From positions 44,187,467-44,251,466 of the forward strand of contig NC_087070.1 in NCBI RefSeq assembly GCF_963678635.1: a stretch of 64,000 nucleotides of DNA, read 5' to 3'. Of the stretch, positions 20,126 to 30,518 are shown one piece after another (positions within the stretch are counted from its first letter, which is position 1; each line of letters opens with the position of its first letter). A program made the position numbers and the translations under genes. The notes below the pieces were generated by a model. That model saw only the letters and a list, made by a program, of their open reading frames with translations, did no database searches and was not told where the DNA came from. The stretch comes from Symsagittifera roscoffensis (Eukaryota > Xenacoelomorpha > Acoela > Convolutidae).

Positions 20126-22258
20126 TTGGAATGCAAATATGCAGTAAAAACTGACGTTGAACAATCACAAATAAATAGTTTACAACATCTCCCACTTTAT
20201 TTAGATTGTCAAAATAATCACTATGAAGTTGATCTACTTGGAACATCAACTTTTAAACCAATCCCATATTCACAATGGATAAAAAATAACACCCAACAAA
20301 AAAGAATAAAACAACACCCGCCTAAAAAAGACCATTTTCCACTAATTGAAAAAGAAAATTTAACTGATAAAATAAACTTATCAGGACCACAAACAAACGA
20401 TTCAAAGTACACAATAAATCAAGTTTTTGACCTACATGACCCACTTGATACAATACCCTTATCTAAATTAGAGGTTGAAAACATTTTTCTCCCTCCAACA
20501 GAAACAATTACAATTTCAACACTGAAACAATATCAAAATCTTGACCCGATAATTAGACAACTAAAATCATGGCACAAATATAAAACTAAACCTATCAAGG
20601 CAGATTCAACCATTCTAGGAAACAAAACACTCCTCCGATACTTTCGCAAATTTAATAACACAACAAATAACGAAAATACAGACCTTTTAGAATATAACTT
20701 AAATGAATCTACAGTCCCCTGTCTCCCTTTAAGTATGATTCTCATAGCTTTTAATATTTCACATACACAAAATATTAAAGGACACTCTGGATCAGAGAAA
20801 ACATATTCAAATTTCATACAAAACTTTTATTTCCCAAATGCACCAATTTGGATAAAAATACTATGCAATGACTGTATAGTATGTCAACTAAATAAACCTT
20901 ACCCAAATCAAAAACAAATAGCACAAAAACAAGATTTTAAAGGACAAAGTTTGTACTTTAATCATCGTATCTCATTTGATACTAAAGGACCAATTTTACC
21001 CTCATCAGAAGGAAACTCCTACATTATGGTAATTTTTGACGCATTTACACATTATGTAGCACTTAACCCAGTACCACATTGTAACGCTTATTATGCGTAC
21101 ACAACGCTCTATGAACACTGGATAGCAAAATTTGGACTACCAGAAATTTTAGTTACAGACAACGGTACAGAATTCATAAATAATGAAATCATCACACTAT
21201 GTCATTTATATAACATTAAACACAAACCACGTACATCTCACGCACCTTGGACAAACGGCTTAGTCGAAGGTATGAACCGTTCATTACAAGAATATCTTAG
21301 ATGTATCATCAACGGAAATGATACAAGATATACCGAATGGTCAGCAGATGTAAAACTCTTTCCCTTAGCATATAATTCACAAATCACGACAACTCTAGGA
21401 ATGTCACCATATGAAATGGTTTTTAACCAAAAGCCACGCAAACCAATAATGTTTACAGCAAACTCTCATAAAAACGCACAAGGTTATTGTCAACCAAATA
21501 AAGACTCAATTTGTTATAACCTACCTTTACATACACACGATGAAGATCATTTTCATCACCCACAAATTCTTAAATTAGCCTCCGGTACACACACCGAATG
21601 GATTTTAAATAGAGGTAAGAAACATAATGAAATTTATCAAAAAATAACAAAAAAGTTATTACAAAGGCAGAACATTAATGAACAAATAAATTCACGTTTT
21701 ACACCAGCCTCGGATTTAAAAATTGGAACATTTGTTTTAATACCCAATTTTACTACTCAAAAACGAATTTCTAAAAAATTACAACCCCTTCGTAAAGGAC
21801 CATACCAAATAATTGCAAAACCCACTGATGTCACATATAAAATTATCGACTCAGACAAAAAAGAAATCGTTCAGCACCGAAACAACCTATTACCTTACTA
21901 TCCAAAAGAATACGCACTCCGCGAACTAACTCAATTATATTCTTTTACAGGTTTAAAAGTTATTCAAAATGACCCACATCCGGAAAACACAACAAAGGAA
22001 CAAAATGATATTCACATCGGAAACAAAAATACAAAATCAACCACCACCAAAAACAATACAAAAAACCTAGACCAAAAAACACCTCAAAAAGAAAGAAAAA
22101 ATAGAAAAATGACCGAACAAATAATACCCCAAGAGCAAATCGACAAATCAGAACATAGAAAATCAACACGACTTAGAAATCAACCACGTAAAAATTATAA
22201 AATATTCATCCCCCAATCTAAAATATTAAAGAAAGTGGAATTTCAAAAGCAATTCTAG
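20126..22258 (+). CDS. pol: Element A integrase
   Basis: The frame has 710 codons. An H-H-C-C zinc finger lies at about residues 213-250 (IKGHSGSEKTYSNFI through CNDCIVCQLNKP). The catalytic core has FDTKGPI near residue 285, TDNGTEFINNE near 345 and NGLVEGMNRSLQ with Glu near 380, giving the D-D-35-E spacing. A GPY/F-type module (RKGPYQIIAKPTDVTYKI) is near residue 557. The last 80 residues are very basic (KSTTTKNNTKNLDQKT, RKSTRLRNQPRKNYK). It inserts the DNA copy into the host genome. Confidence 0.92.
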   Translation: MECKYAVKTDVEQSQINSLQHLPLYLDCQNNHYEVDLLGTSTFKPIPYSQWIKNNTQQKRIKQHPPKKDHFPLIEKENLTDKINLSGPQTNDSKYTINQVFDLHDPLDTIPLSKLEVENIFLPPTETITISTLKQYQNLDPIIRQLKSWHKYKTKPIKADSTILGNKTLLRYFRKFNNTTNNENTDLLEYNLNESTVPCLPLSMILIAFNISHTQNIKGHSGSEKTYSNFIQNFYFPNAPIWIKILCNDCIVCQLNKPYPNQKQIAQKQDFKGQSLYFNHRISFDTKGPILPSSEGNSYIMVIFDAFTHYVALNPVPHCNAYYAYTTLYEHWIAKFGLPEILVTDNGTEFINNEIITLCHLYNIKHKPRTSHAPWTNGLVEGMNRSLQEYLRCIINGNDTRYTEWSADVKLFPLAYNSQITTTLGMSPYEMVFNQKPRKPIMFTANSHKNAQGYCQPNKDSICYNLPLHTHDEDHFHHPQILKLASGTHTEWILNRGKKHNEIYQKITKKLLQRQNINEQINSRFTPASDLKIGTFVLIPNFTTQKRISKKLQPLRKGPYQIIAKPTDVTYKIIDSDKKEIVQHRNNLLPYYPKEYALRELTQLYSFTGLKVIQNDPHPENTTKEQNDIHIGNKNTKSTTTKNNTKNLDQKTPQKERKNRKMTEQIIPQEQIDKSEHRKSTRLRNQPRKNYKIFIPQSKILKKVEFQKQF

Positions 22259-22852
22259 CTCTATACTTCACAGTCTTGAAACCTCTGAAACATTTTCAAT
22301 TTTCATTTTTCAAAATAACATGCTGACAAACACGCAATGATTCTAGTTCAAATTTAGACCAATAGGATTCATCCAATCCGTTACCTTCTCTAACTTAAAC
22401 TCAGATCAATTAGACGAATCATATAAAACTCCAGGCATATCTATAACTATAACTTTACGACCTCCAGGTCAAAAATAAGCAAACCACTCCAACTTGACAA
22501 CTAAAATAAATATCACCATAATCCCATATCCCTCCCTTATCTAATAACCCAAAGATCAACAATATTTCCCCAACTCAGACCACAAATACCCCCCAAACAA
22601 ATCTGTTAACTTAGCCTAAAGTAACAAAACGAACATTTTAATTAGCCTAAAGTACAAAAATCTCACCATACCCCGGATCATTTGACAAACAAAAATAAAG
22701 AAAAAGACGACCTCCCGATCACCATAAAAATTGCCCCCAACAATTTTTTACAAAAACTCAACCCACTTGTCAAAAAACTAATAAATAATCCGACCACACT
22801 TGAAAATTGCCCCAAACAACAAAAAATATTCGATCAAGAAGTCATTTCTTAA
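22259..22852 (+). other. Element A pol-to-accessory spacer
   Basis: A/C-rich sequence typical of element A with no clear frame. It might contain splice acceptors for the downstream frames, but none stands out. Confidence 0.4.
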
Positions 22853-23083
22853 ATGTTCTTCTATCAAACAGTCACTAAAATTATCATAAACCTCAAACAA
22901 TTTTTTACGATACTTGAAACTTTCATAATATTTCTTTTTGATATCCTTGAATCTTTTCTAATAATCTTAATCATTTTTTGTAATATTTTTTTAATTTTCT
23001 ACACTATATTCGAACTATTTTTCCAACTTTCAAAAACCCTTGATTATATCCACAGGTACGATTCATACAACTTGTCTAAATGA
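22853..23083 (+). CDS. Element A tiny membrane protein 1
   Basis: The 76-codon frame is almost entirely hydrophobic after residue 10 (FLFDILESFLIILIIFCNIF, LIFYTIFELFF), predicting one long or two adjacent membrane segments. Its stop overlaps the next frame's start as ATGA at 23080-23083. Small membrane proteins are not part of a standard Ty3 element; in viruses such proteins can be ion channels or budding helpers, which here is only an analogy. Confidence 0.5.
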   Translation: MFFYQTVTKIIINLKQFFTILETFIIFLFDILESFLIILIIFCNIFLIFYTIFELFFQLSKTLDYIHRYDSYNLSK

Positions 23084-23268
23084 TACGAACTATTTTCAGT
23101 AGAACTGATATTTTTCTATTATTTGTAATTTTCATAACATTTTTATCATCCCTCATTTTGACCATATGCAAATGTATAAAAAAAGCAATCCTCACATTTG
23201 CCCTAGCAACAATCCTTCTAATTCTTTTTTTGGAAGAATATTATAATAAACATAAACTTTTTCACTAA
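23080..23268 (+). CDS. Element A tiny membrane protein 2
   Basis: This 62-codon frame has two hydrophobic segments, FLLFVIFITFLSSLILTI at about residues 12-30 and ILTFALATILLILFL at about 38-52, separated by a short Cys/Lys hairpin (CKCIKKA). Start and the preceding stop share ATGA, which suggests coupled translation of the pair. No family recognised. Confidence 0.5.
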   Translation: MIRTIFSRTDIFLLFVIFITFLSSLILTICKCIKKAILTFALATILLILFLEEYYNKHKLFH

Positions 23269-23275
23269 AATAATA

Positions 23276-24406
23276 ATTCAAAAACCTATCAAAAATTGCT
23301 ACCCAACAGTCACAAAGTCAGTCTTCACCGATATCATCCCAAGATAACCCAACAACACCTTCAACTACTCAAAACCCTCAAACATCTACACGAATTTCCT
23401 TTCAAGATAACTTATACACTTTTGAAGAACGACACGCTCGTGTATCTGAACCACTAGAACCAGTTCAACGACAAGCACCTCTGAGTGAACCAACATATAA
23501 CCTATACCCAACACTACCACAAGAACTAAGTAGAATACGAAATCTTAGTCAGAACCAAAACACAACAGAAATAAATAGACAAATTATACATCCTCGACGA
23601 AATAGAAATTTTCAAACTCCCCGAGTTCACTTTGAAATACCTCAATGACCATCACAAAGCACTCCAGAAAATCCCACTGGTATCTTACCAGAAACCCCTA
23701 CACTTCTTTCACAACGAAGTACTTCAAGCCTACCCTCAGATTACTTAGGTTCAACACCAACATCTGAACAAATACGTGAGAATCCCTTTAACCCCCCAAA
23801 CCAAACATCACGACTACCATATTGGACAACACATTCATTCACACAAGGTGAACCAAATTTAATCAATGACCCCATAGACATTTCTACAGATACAACATCT
23901 TCATCACTACCAGAAACATTATCACTACCATCAACACCATCAATTAGTCAAGTTTCACCGACGCCTTTTAACTTAAATTTTCCAAATAACCTCGACGCAA
24001 GATATCGAGAACAATCATCAACAAATATCCCTTTAAGACTAGATTGGAATACATTTACAGCACCTCCACCATTATTTGGACAACATCTAGAAAGTAATCG
24101 CCTTCACAACTGGGCACTTAATAGATTACAATATCGACAAGACATTCACGACGATATCCGTGATCACAATATCCAAATACTCCAACAAAACAGTTTACAA
24201 TTAAAGTTTGAAATCACAGTTAAGCTAAACAACATTACTCAACATCCCTACCCATTAAACCCACCAAACATAACAGCTCAATCACTACCACCACCATTTA
24301 TAACCACTGAAGTAATATATAAATACGACAGATATACCAAAAAGACAATTGGTTACATTACATTTTATAACCCATACTCAGGATTATCATACACATGTAT
24401 ATTCTA
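23276..24406 (+). CDS. Element A Ser/Thr/Pro-rich open stretch
   Basis: This long stretch reads as protein mostly in one frame, without an obvious ATG at its start. It is rich in Ser, Thr, Pro and Gln (SQSSPISSQDNPTTPSTTQ, SLPETLSLPSTPSISQVSP), then becomes more structured towards the end (LRLDWNTFTAPPPLFGQHLE, RLQYRQDIHDDIRDHNIQIL, KLNNITQHPYPL, GYITFYNPYSGLSYTCIF). It overlaps the start of the signal-peptide frame at 24395 by a few bases. It may begin by splicing or frame change. Function unknown. Confidence 0.45.
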
Positions 24407-25051
24407 AAATTATTAATTTTTCTCCAACTCCTTTTTCTAGTAATCTCAAATCAAAACATAAACCCTTCCCCCCGCACAGGACCCCAAGATTTATTAGTAA
24501 CACATTACGATTGTGAAGAAAACGAACAAAAAACACTACACAAGTATGCAATAAATCAAGTATCACAATGCGAAACAGAACCCCAAGCAATAGAAACTAC
24601 AAATGTAATAACAACACTTTATTCAAAAGCCCGAGCAACAACAGTTACAGGATATAAATTCACAGCAACATTTTCCGAAAAGAAAGTACATTGTTCACAA
24701 GTCTCGAACGGAAATAAAAACCGACTTGACCATGAATCTTTCTACCAGAGTAATATCGAACGACTTTTACATCTAAATCCCGAAGATTGTAAAAACGAGT
24801 TACTTAGACTAAATATCACACAAAATAAAAACTCAGATAGAAAGTTAGTATACTTTCAAGTTTTTTCAGACTCTGTACATCAATCACAACTTGAAAGATA
24901 CCAAGGACATATAAAACTAGATGACAAATATTCATATAACGGCGCACACGGACGATTAACCTATGACATACACGATAAACATTGGATACCACACATTGGT
25001 ATAAATAACCCATCAAACTGCAAAGCAGACACAAAAAATAAAGGATATTAA
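24395..25051 (+). CDS. env: Element A envelope-type glycoprotein, N-terminal part
   Basis: The 218-codon frame begins with a clear signal peptide (MYILKLLIFLQLLFLVISNQ) and then a Cys-containing ectodomain (HYDCEENEQKT, VSQCETE, KVHCSQVSNGN, NPEDCKNELLRLNITQ) with N-glycosylation sites such as NITQ. It is followed six bases later by another glycoprotein-like frame. Together with 25058-26239 and 26271-27011 it forms an envelope-like region. Which viral glycoprotein class it belongs to I cannot prove; a class III (gB or chuvirus-like) relation is possible at low confidence. Confidence 0.6.
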   Translation: MYILKLLIFLQLLFLVISNQNINPSPRTGPQDLLVTHYDCEENEQKTLHKYAINQVSQCETEPQAIETTNVITTLYSKARATTVTGYKFTATFSEKKVHCSQVSNGNKNRLDHESFYQSNIERLLHLNPEDCKNELLRLNITQNKNSDRKLVYFQVFSDSVHQSQLERYQGHIKLDDKYSYNGAHGRLTYDIHDKHWIPHIGINNPSNCKADTKNKGY

Positions 25052-25057
25052 GAGATA

Positions 25058-26239
25058 ATGTTTTTCGATTGGAAAATACAACTCGAAAAAATACAACTCA
25101 CACGAGATTTATCAGACAACACAATGATCTATCAAGGAATCAGATTACCTTGTAAAAATGATCAAGGTTATTGCGACCCTACAACACGAACACAAGCAAC
25201 AATTGTTTGGTTCCCTGAAGACACATGTACAACATTTCAAGTAGCAAAAATACACGCTCGTATGATAAAATTTCACAAAAAATATTTTATACAATCAATA
25301 CCATATGAACAAGTAAATCCATTACGAAAAATAAGTTCTGATTTTCGAAACATTCAAAATATAGAAAATAAATTTACACGTTTTCAAGTATATCAAGAAA
25401 CAGAACTTGCATGTAAATATAAAAACCCACTTCACAAAACACAATACTCTGAAATACTAGTTGAATACGAAAATGGATTCGACATGACCACTGGAAAGAT
25501 AAAAGTCGACCCATACGCCACAAGTAAACCCCTAAATGAAGGAACATCATATATACCAGTTAATTTTCAAAAGAATACAGGTCAACCTGGTGGACATCTA
25601 AAACCCCAAGACGCTCAAAGCACACGTTTACAAGAACTATCACTACTGAATAGTACATATTTCGGTAATATCCACTATGATATTCACTTAGATATGAAAC
25701 TAGATTATACGATTAGCCGAATTTTTCAAGAAATGTCACTCTCCGAATTAGAAACACTACACCAACTATGCGAATTAGAAAGAACACAAATATTACAATC
25801 ACTTGCACTAGCAGTATTAAAAATACCCTACGCAGGATATTTACTATCAGGAAATAGATCAAATTTTTTAGATTACGAAGGAAACATCTTATGGTTTTAT
25901 ACTTGCACTAAAAAAGTATCACCACTATACGTTTTTGAAGATAAACGATGCTATAAAAGAATCCCTATCTTTTATAAGAATAAAGTACATTTCGTTGACA
26001 CACTTTCACGAAGAACCTATTTCTGGGATACCGCAGTCCCGTGTGGATCAGAAAATAGCCACAATGTAGTACAACTAAACCCTGATGAAGATAAAAATTA
26101 CCTTTTCACCCCATATCCCACATTAATGCAATCACTCAAAAAATTTTCACCAGAAAGCATTCGCGCTATTGCTCGAAACCCAAATATAGTTACAATCAAT
26201 AGGAATATATTCAAAATCAGATATTCAACATCACATTAG
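25058..26239 (+). CDS. env: Element A envelope-type glycoprotein, central part
   Basis: The frame has 393 codons with paired cysteines in an extracellular-looking protein: LPCKNDQGYCDPTTRTQ, VWFPEDTCTTF, ELACKYKNP, then a long helical segment (LSELETLHQLCELERTQIL) and a late Cys-rich part (WFYTCTKKVSP, FEDKRCYKRIP, DTAVPCGSENS). The disulfide-rich fold with a central helix suits a fusion glycoprotein ectodomain. It sits between the signal-peptide frame and the transmembrane frame. Exact family not established from the sequence alone. Confidence 0.55.
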   Translation: MFFDWKIQLEKIQLTRDLSDNTMIYQGIRLPCKNDQGYCDPTTRTQATIVWFPEDTCTTFQVAKIHARMIKFHKKYFIQSIPYEQVNPLRKISSDFRNIQNIENKFTRFQVYQETELACKYKNPLHKTQYSEILVEYENGFDMTTGKIKVDPYATSKPLNEGTSYIPVNFQKNTGQPGGHLKPQDAQSTRLQELSLLNSTYFGNIHYDIHLDMKLDYTISRIFQEMSLSELETLHQLCELERTQILQSLALAVLKIPYAGYLLSGNRSNFLDYEGNILWFYTCTKKVSPLYVFEDKRCYKRIPIFYKNKVHFVDTLSRRTYFWDTAVPCGSENSHNVVQLNPDEDKNYLFTPYPTLMQSLKKFSPESIRAIARNPNIVTINRNIFKIRYSTSH

Positions 26240-26270
26240 AACACAACAATTCCAAGAATTTTTAACACAA

Positions 26271-27011
26271 ATGGACACTATACAAAGACAATCAATTGAC
26301 CAAAACTTACGCAAACTTGCAGAAACCGCAGGATTTGCCGACATCTATACACAAGACTATAGCGGATATTTTAAAGACATTAAAGATTATATATATCTAA
26401 ACGGTGAAAAATACCGTCCCCAAGATATATCACCCATCAATATTTTTAGCTTTGTAACACTCAAAAATGAAATTCTTGATTTTCTAGGATGGCCCTACTA
26501 CATCTTAGAAAAATTGACTATTTTATACGCAATGTTTAACTTTATTGGATTTCTTTTCTCACTTTTAAAAGGAATTTACAACACATGTGCTATACACACA
26601 CAAGTAAACAGACAAGCAAGCGTAGCACGCATACTCTTTGCAGGATTTTTTGGAATCTTTTCTACATCTATAAACAAAATTCTTTTAGATGCACAAATAA
26701 AAGAATACAACACAAAAATAGCAACACGGCATAACACATACGACGAAGAACATAACAATGTAGACACAACGCCAGCAGCACCACAGTTACCACCCCTACC
26801 ACATAACCATCCACTATCCCTAGTCCCACGAAATTTTCGAAATTTAGCAATAACACATAATCCAAATTTTCGACCAACCATATCACAAAGTCCCATCCAA
26901 CATATAATGACACACCAGTCACAAGATGATAATACTTATGAACAAATTATTGAACAACCCCATACCACCGCTTTTCAGTCTCAAAATAATAATTTTTTTT
27001 GCCCACGATGA
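26271..27011 (+). CDS. env: Element A envelope-type glycoprotein, membrane part
   Basis: The 246-codon frame has two hydrophobic segments at about residues 80-105 (YYILEKLTILYAMFNFIGFL) and 120-140 (ARILFAGFFGIFSTSI). A hydrophilic, Pro/Gln-rich tail follows that contains TYEQIIEQP, a possible tyrosine sorting motif. This fits the membrane anchor and cytoplasmic tail of the glycoprotein region. Its stop overlaps the next start as ATGA at 27008-27011. Confidence 0.55.
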   Translation: MDTIQRQSIDQNLRKLAETAGFADIYTQDYSGYFKDIKDYIYLNGEKYRPQDISPINIFSFVTLKNEILDFLGWPYYILEKLTILYAMFNFIGFLFSLLKGIYNTCAIHTQVNRQASVARILFAGFFGIFSTSINKILLDAQIKEYNTKIATRHNTYDEEHNNVDTTPAAPQLPPLPHNHPLSLVPRNFRNLAITHNPNFRPTISQSPIQHIMTHQSQDDNTYEQIIEQPHTTAFQSQNNNFFCPR

Positions 27012-27799
27012 GCCGACAACTTGGATCCCTACACCGATCAAATTCCCACCCAACAAACCTCACCACTCCAATCCCAATAATACCACTTTTTGCTTTTCCG
27101 CCACCCGATTTCCCATCCAGTAATGTAACATCAGGCATGAATTCTGATACTAATTCACACATCTCAGTTTTATACTCCACCTCACAACTCAATAACCCGA
27201 ATATTGAAACCCCCGATGAATTTGCCGACTCTGAACCATCTCCATCCAATAATTTTCACACCAATTCTTCAAATTTTTCCCAACCCCCTTTTCAACCCAT
27301 ACTACCAAATAACCCTGACCCAATCAATTCTACGCCCTCTTATGCTTCCCAAGTCACCCCAACCTACTCCTCACTTCATTCAGGCCAATCATCTCATTCT
27401 CCAGACACCCCCCGAATCTCCCCAGAACTAGATAATTTTATTACCCTACAACAACAACCCTACCACCTTAACACCCCCACCATAAACCAAACCTCATCCA
27501 CAATAGATTCATCCAACCCCCCTACCCCTACATCCTCTTCAATTTATACTGAATCATTAGCACCATCATCCACATCTACTGAATCTTCACTCAACACTAA
27601 TAGAGCTTACCGCACTTTTAAAAGAAAGTTCCCCAACCATCCTTTCCCAGCAAAACCAGGAACAGCCCGTGAATATATCAACCATCCAAAACACACTAAC
27701 ACAAAAGAATTTTTAGCTATCACCTTACCCTCATTTCCACAATACACCTTAAACACCCCTCACGACACTAACGAAACACGCAGCTTTGTAGACGAATAA
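27008..27799 (+). CDS. Element A last frame, Ser/Pro-rich part
   Basis: From the ATG at 27008, which shares ATGA with the preceding stop, this frame of about 263 codons is dominated by Ser, Thr, Pro and Asn (NPPTPTSSSIYTESLAPSS) and ends with a basic segment (AYRTFKRKFPNHPFPAKPG). Element B begins at its end, so the reading frame here runs only a few bases into B's terminal repeat. A/C-rich coding sequence of the same style resumes beyond B at 43,444. Function unknown. Confidence 0.5.
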   Translation: MSRQLGSLHRSNSHPTNLTTPIPIIPLFAFPPPDFPSSNVTSGMNSDTNSHISVLYSTSQLNNPNIETPDEFADSEPSPSNNFHTNSSNFSQPPFQPILPNNPDPINSTPSYASQVTPTYSSLHSGQSSHSPDTPRISPELDNFITLQQQPYHLNTPTINQTSSTIDSSNPPTPTSSSIYTESLAPSSTSTESSLNTNRAYRTFKRKFPNHPFPAKPGTAREYINHPKHTNTKEFLAITLPSFPQYTLNTPHDTNETRSFVDE

Positions 27800-28088
27800 A
27801 AAGCAACTAAGCGGATTGTTCCGACCCGGTTTTTAACGGCGTTCATGTATTTTGGGTATTCCGAGACCTAAGTATGGGGACGTTTTTATTTCTAGAGTGG
27901 GGGGGTATTTTGGTAGTGGCCTTTAAGCTGTAATGGGTTCCAGTCACATGTCACAAGCGAACCGAATTGGCTCCGACCGTTCTTGAGGCGGAAAAACACA
28001 AGAGATAGTGTCCCTGACTCTTGAGCCAATGGTTATAGGGCCTATTTTTCTTAAGCCTCATATGTGACTAAAGTAGGCGACTGTTACA
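27795..28088 (+). repeat. 5' terminal repeat of element B
   Basis: The repeat starts AATAAAAAGCAACTAAGCGG and ends GCGACTGTTACA. It differs from the 3' copy at about six or seven positions. The left edge abuts element A's last frame. Confidence 0.88.
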
Positions 28089-28099
28089 TAGTGTTTTTA

Positions 28100-28114
28100 T
28101 GGCGCTCCTGGGTG
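28100..28114 (+). promoter_or_regulatory. Possible primer binding site, element B
   Basis: TGGCGCTCCTGGGTG begins 11 bases after the 5' terminal repeat. It starts with TGG as a primer binding site should, but I could not match it to a specific tRNA, and the gap from the repeat is longer than usual. Confidence 0.3.
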
Positions 28115-29454
28115 TTTTTACGACATCATGACTACGGAGTCGAACCCACTTGACACAGCTCCGGGCTACATGCCCATTCTAGAGTACCGGTGGTACGGTT
28201 CAGCGGGAACGTGTAAACCTTCCGGTTGTACCGTGATAGCTTTTTAAGAAAACTCAAGAAAACTTCCTGGTACGCTCTCCGAACGAGGCTTAGCTAACCG
28301 AGTAAAGGGGGCAACTAGGGGGACAAAAACACGAGCAAAAAAGAATACAAATAGGAACAAAAACCATAAAACGAAAAAAGACAGTGACTTTGATACCAAA
28401 TTAGTTGGATCGAACCTTTGTATTAATTAAATAGTATACACATACTGTTTTACAAGACCGATCGTTTCGATCAATCTAGCAATTTAAACCAGTGATTTCG
28501 GTAGGGTGCCCGAGTGGGGGGCGTTGTTAAGGGTTTTTAGATAGATTGCGACCCAACCGGACCATTAGGAGACTTGACTGGAAAGGGTGACCAGTCGAGT
28601 GGGAAAGTGGTTCACAAGGATCGAAACGGACCACTAGGAGACTTGATTGGAAGAGGTGACCAGTTGAGTGGGAAAGTGGTTCTGCTGTCAAGGGCAGAAC
28701 AGAGACAACCAGCACAGGACCACTACAAGAGGACGCACAGGGGTGTTCAAGTCGAACAACGGGTATCGTTAGAATCCACATTACATTATAGGGAATAAGT
28801 GTAAAATTGGATAAGCGGAGTCCCATTGTTTTGAGGCAGTTTTTACTCAAGCAGGCCTGGAAACAGGTCTACGGTTTTCTCACGAGAGGTTTAGCACCCG
28901 GCGCTTAAGGGATTTTTCGGCTTAAGAGGGGGACTAAAGAGGGGGGAGGTTAGTAGGGGGGCTGGTTAGGTTAGAGGTTGGCGGTTGTAAATTGCAAAAA
29001 GGGGGGAAATTAGAGTAACTAATTAATCGACATCGTTGATTCAGTTACATTAGCCATCAACACGCGTGGTAATAATAGGTGGATATCCAAAAATTTAACT
29101 CGAGTTAAGAATGGTACGCTGGTTGGATCGGTAGGGGGGAACGGATATAGACAGTTTTGGTGACACCTCATAAGATAACTAGTGGGGGGAGGAAAACGCG
29201 TGGCAATTAGGTACCAGACATTTTGTTTTGAAAGAAGGTTGACATTTGTCTCCTTTGAAGTTTAGGTGGGTTGATTTCTCTGTTTTATTATTTTTTCTGG
29301 TATAAAATTTTTTTTATATATATATTGTTGCATTTTGGTGAAGATTTGCGATTGGTTTTTTATACAAACAGGTGATCACAAGATACCTGCGCACAAGTTT
29401 TGGCTTTCGATTGCTGGGAACATTGAAAAAGAGGTAACTATAAAAGGGGGGGCC
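28115..29454 (+). other. Element B leader, first part
   Basis: Untranslated-looking sequence, rich in G. A 69-bp unit is repeated in tandem from 28559 and from 28628. A TATAAAA sequence followed by T and TA runs lies near 29300 and might be an internal promoter. The small frames on either strand have no family. Confidence 0.45.
28559..28690 (+). repeat. 69-bp tandem repeat, 2 copies
   Basis: Copies start at 28559 and 28628, both beginning GGACCA(T/C)TAGGAGACTTGA and sharing GAGTGGGAAAGTGGTT. The second copy drifts at its end. Confidence 0.8.
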
Positions 29455-30518
29455 AGATTTGGCAACCAAGAGAGGGTTTTTGGGAAAATTTTCACTAGAG
29501 CTTGAGTGGTGGTACAAGGTACAGTGAACCAAGAAGTCCCTACAACGAGGAAGAAAGAAATCCGACATCCAGACACTCAGTGACGAGTCTTGGGACAGTA
29601 CCGAGTTGGTCTTGGGACATTGCAGTCTGGGGACAGTCTTGGGGCAACACAGTCTTGGGACAGTGCAGCTTTGGGGCAGTCTTGGACCAGAGCAGTCTTG
29701 GTACGAAACGGTCTTGGGCCATTAGTCTTGGGACGTTTGTCTTGGGACATTAGTCTTGGGACATTAGTCTTGGGACGTTGATCTTGGGACGTTGGTCTTG
29801 GGACGTCAGTCTTGGGACGTTGGTCTTGGGACGTTGGTCTTGGGCCATTGGTCTTGGGACATTAGTCTTGGGACGTTGGTCTTGGGACGTTGGTCTTGGG
29901 ACGTTAGTCTTGGGACGCTGGTCTTGGGACGTTGGTCTTGGGCCATTGGTCTTGGAACGTTAGTCTTGGGACATTGGTCTTGGGCAAGATTTGGCAACCA
30001 AGAGAGGGTTTTTGGGAAAATTTTCACTAGAGCTTGAGTGGTGGTACAAGGTACAGTGAACCAAGAAGTCCCTACAACGAGGAAGAAAGAAATCCGACAT
30101 CCAGACACTCAGTGACGAGACTTGGGACAGTACCGAGTTGGTCTTGGGACATTGCAGTCTGGGGACAGTCTTGGGGCAACACAGTCTTGGGACAGTGCAG
30201 CTTTGGGGCAGTCTTGGACCAGAGCAGTCTTGGTACGAAACGGTCTTGGGCCATTAGTCTTGGGACGTTTGTCTTGGGACATTAGTCTTGGGACATTAGT
30301 CTTGGGACGTTGGTCTTGGGACGTTGGTCTTGGGACGTCAGTCTTGGGACGTTGGTCTTGGGACGTTGGTCTTGGGCCATTGGTCTTGGGACATTAGTCT
30401 TGGGACGTTGGTCTTGGGACGTTGGTCTTGGGACGTTGGTCTTGGGACGTTAGTCTTGGGACGCTGGTCTTGGGACGTTGGTCTTGGGCCATTGGTCTTG
30501 GAACGTTAGTCTTGGGAC
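29455..30518 (+). repeat. 532-bp tandem duplication
   Basis: The block at 29455-29986 is repeated at 29987-30518 almost without change. Each copy has a non-repetitive head of about 130 bases (starting AGATTTGGCAACCAAGAGAG) followed by an array of 14-base units. The repetitive frames read from it in all six frames are artefacts. Confidence 0.9.

Noticed and set aside
28135-28215. tRNA gene on the minus strand of element B's leader
   Set aside because: A perfect B box (GGTTCGACTCC) is present, but no A box at the right spacing and no stems.
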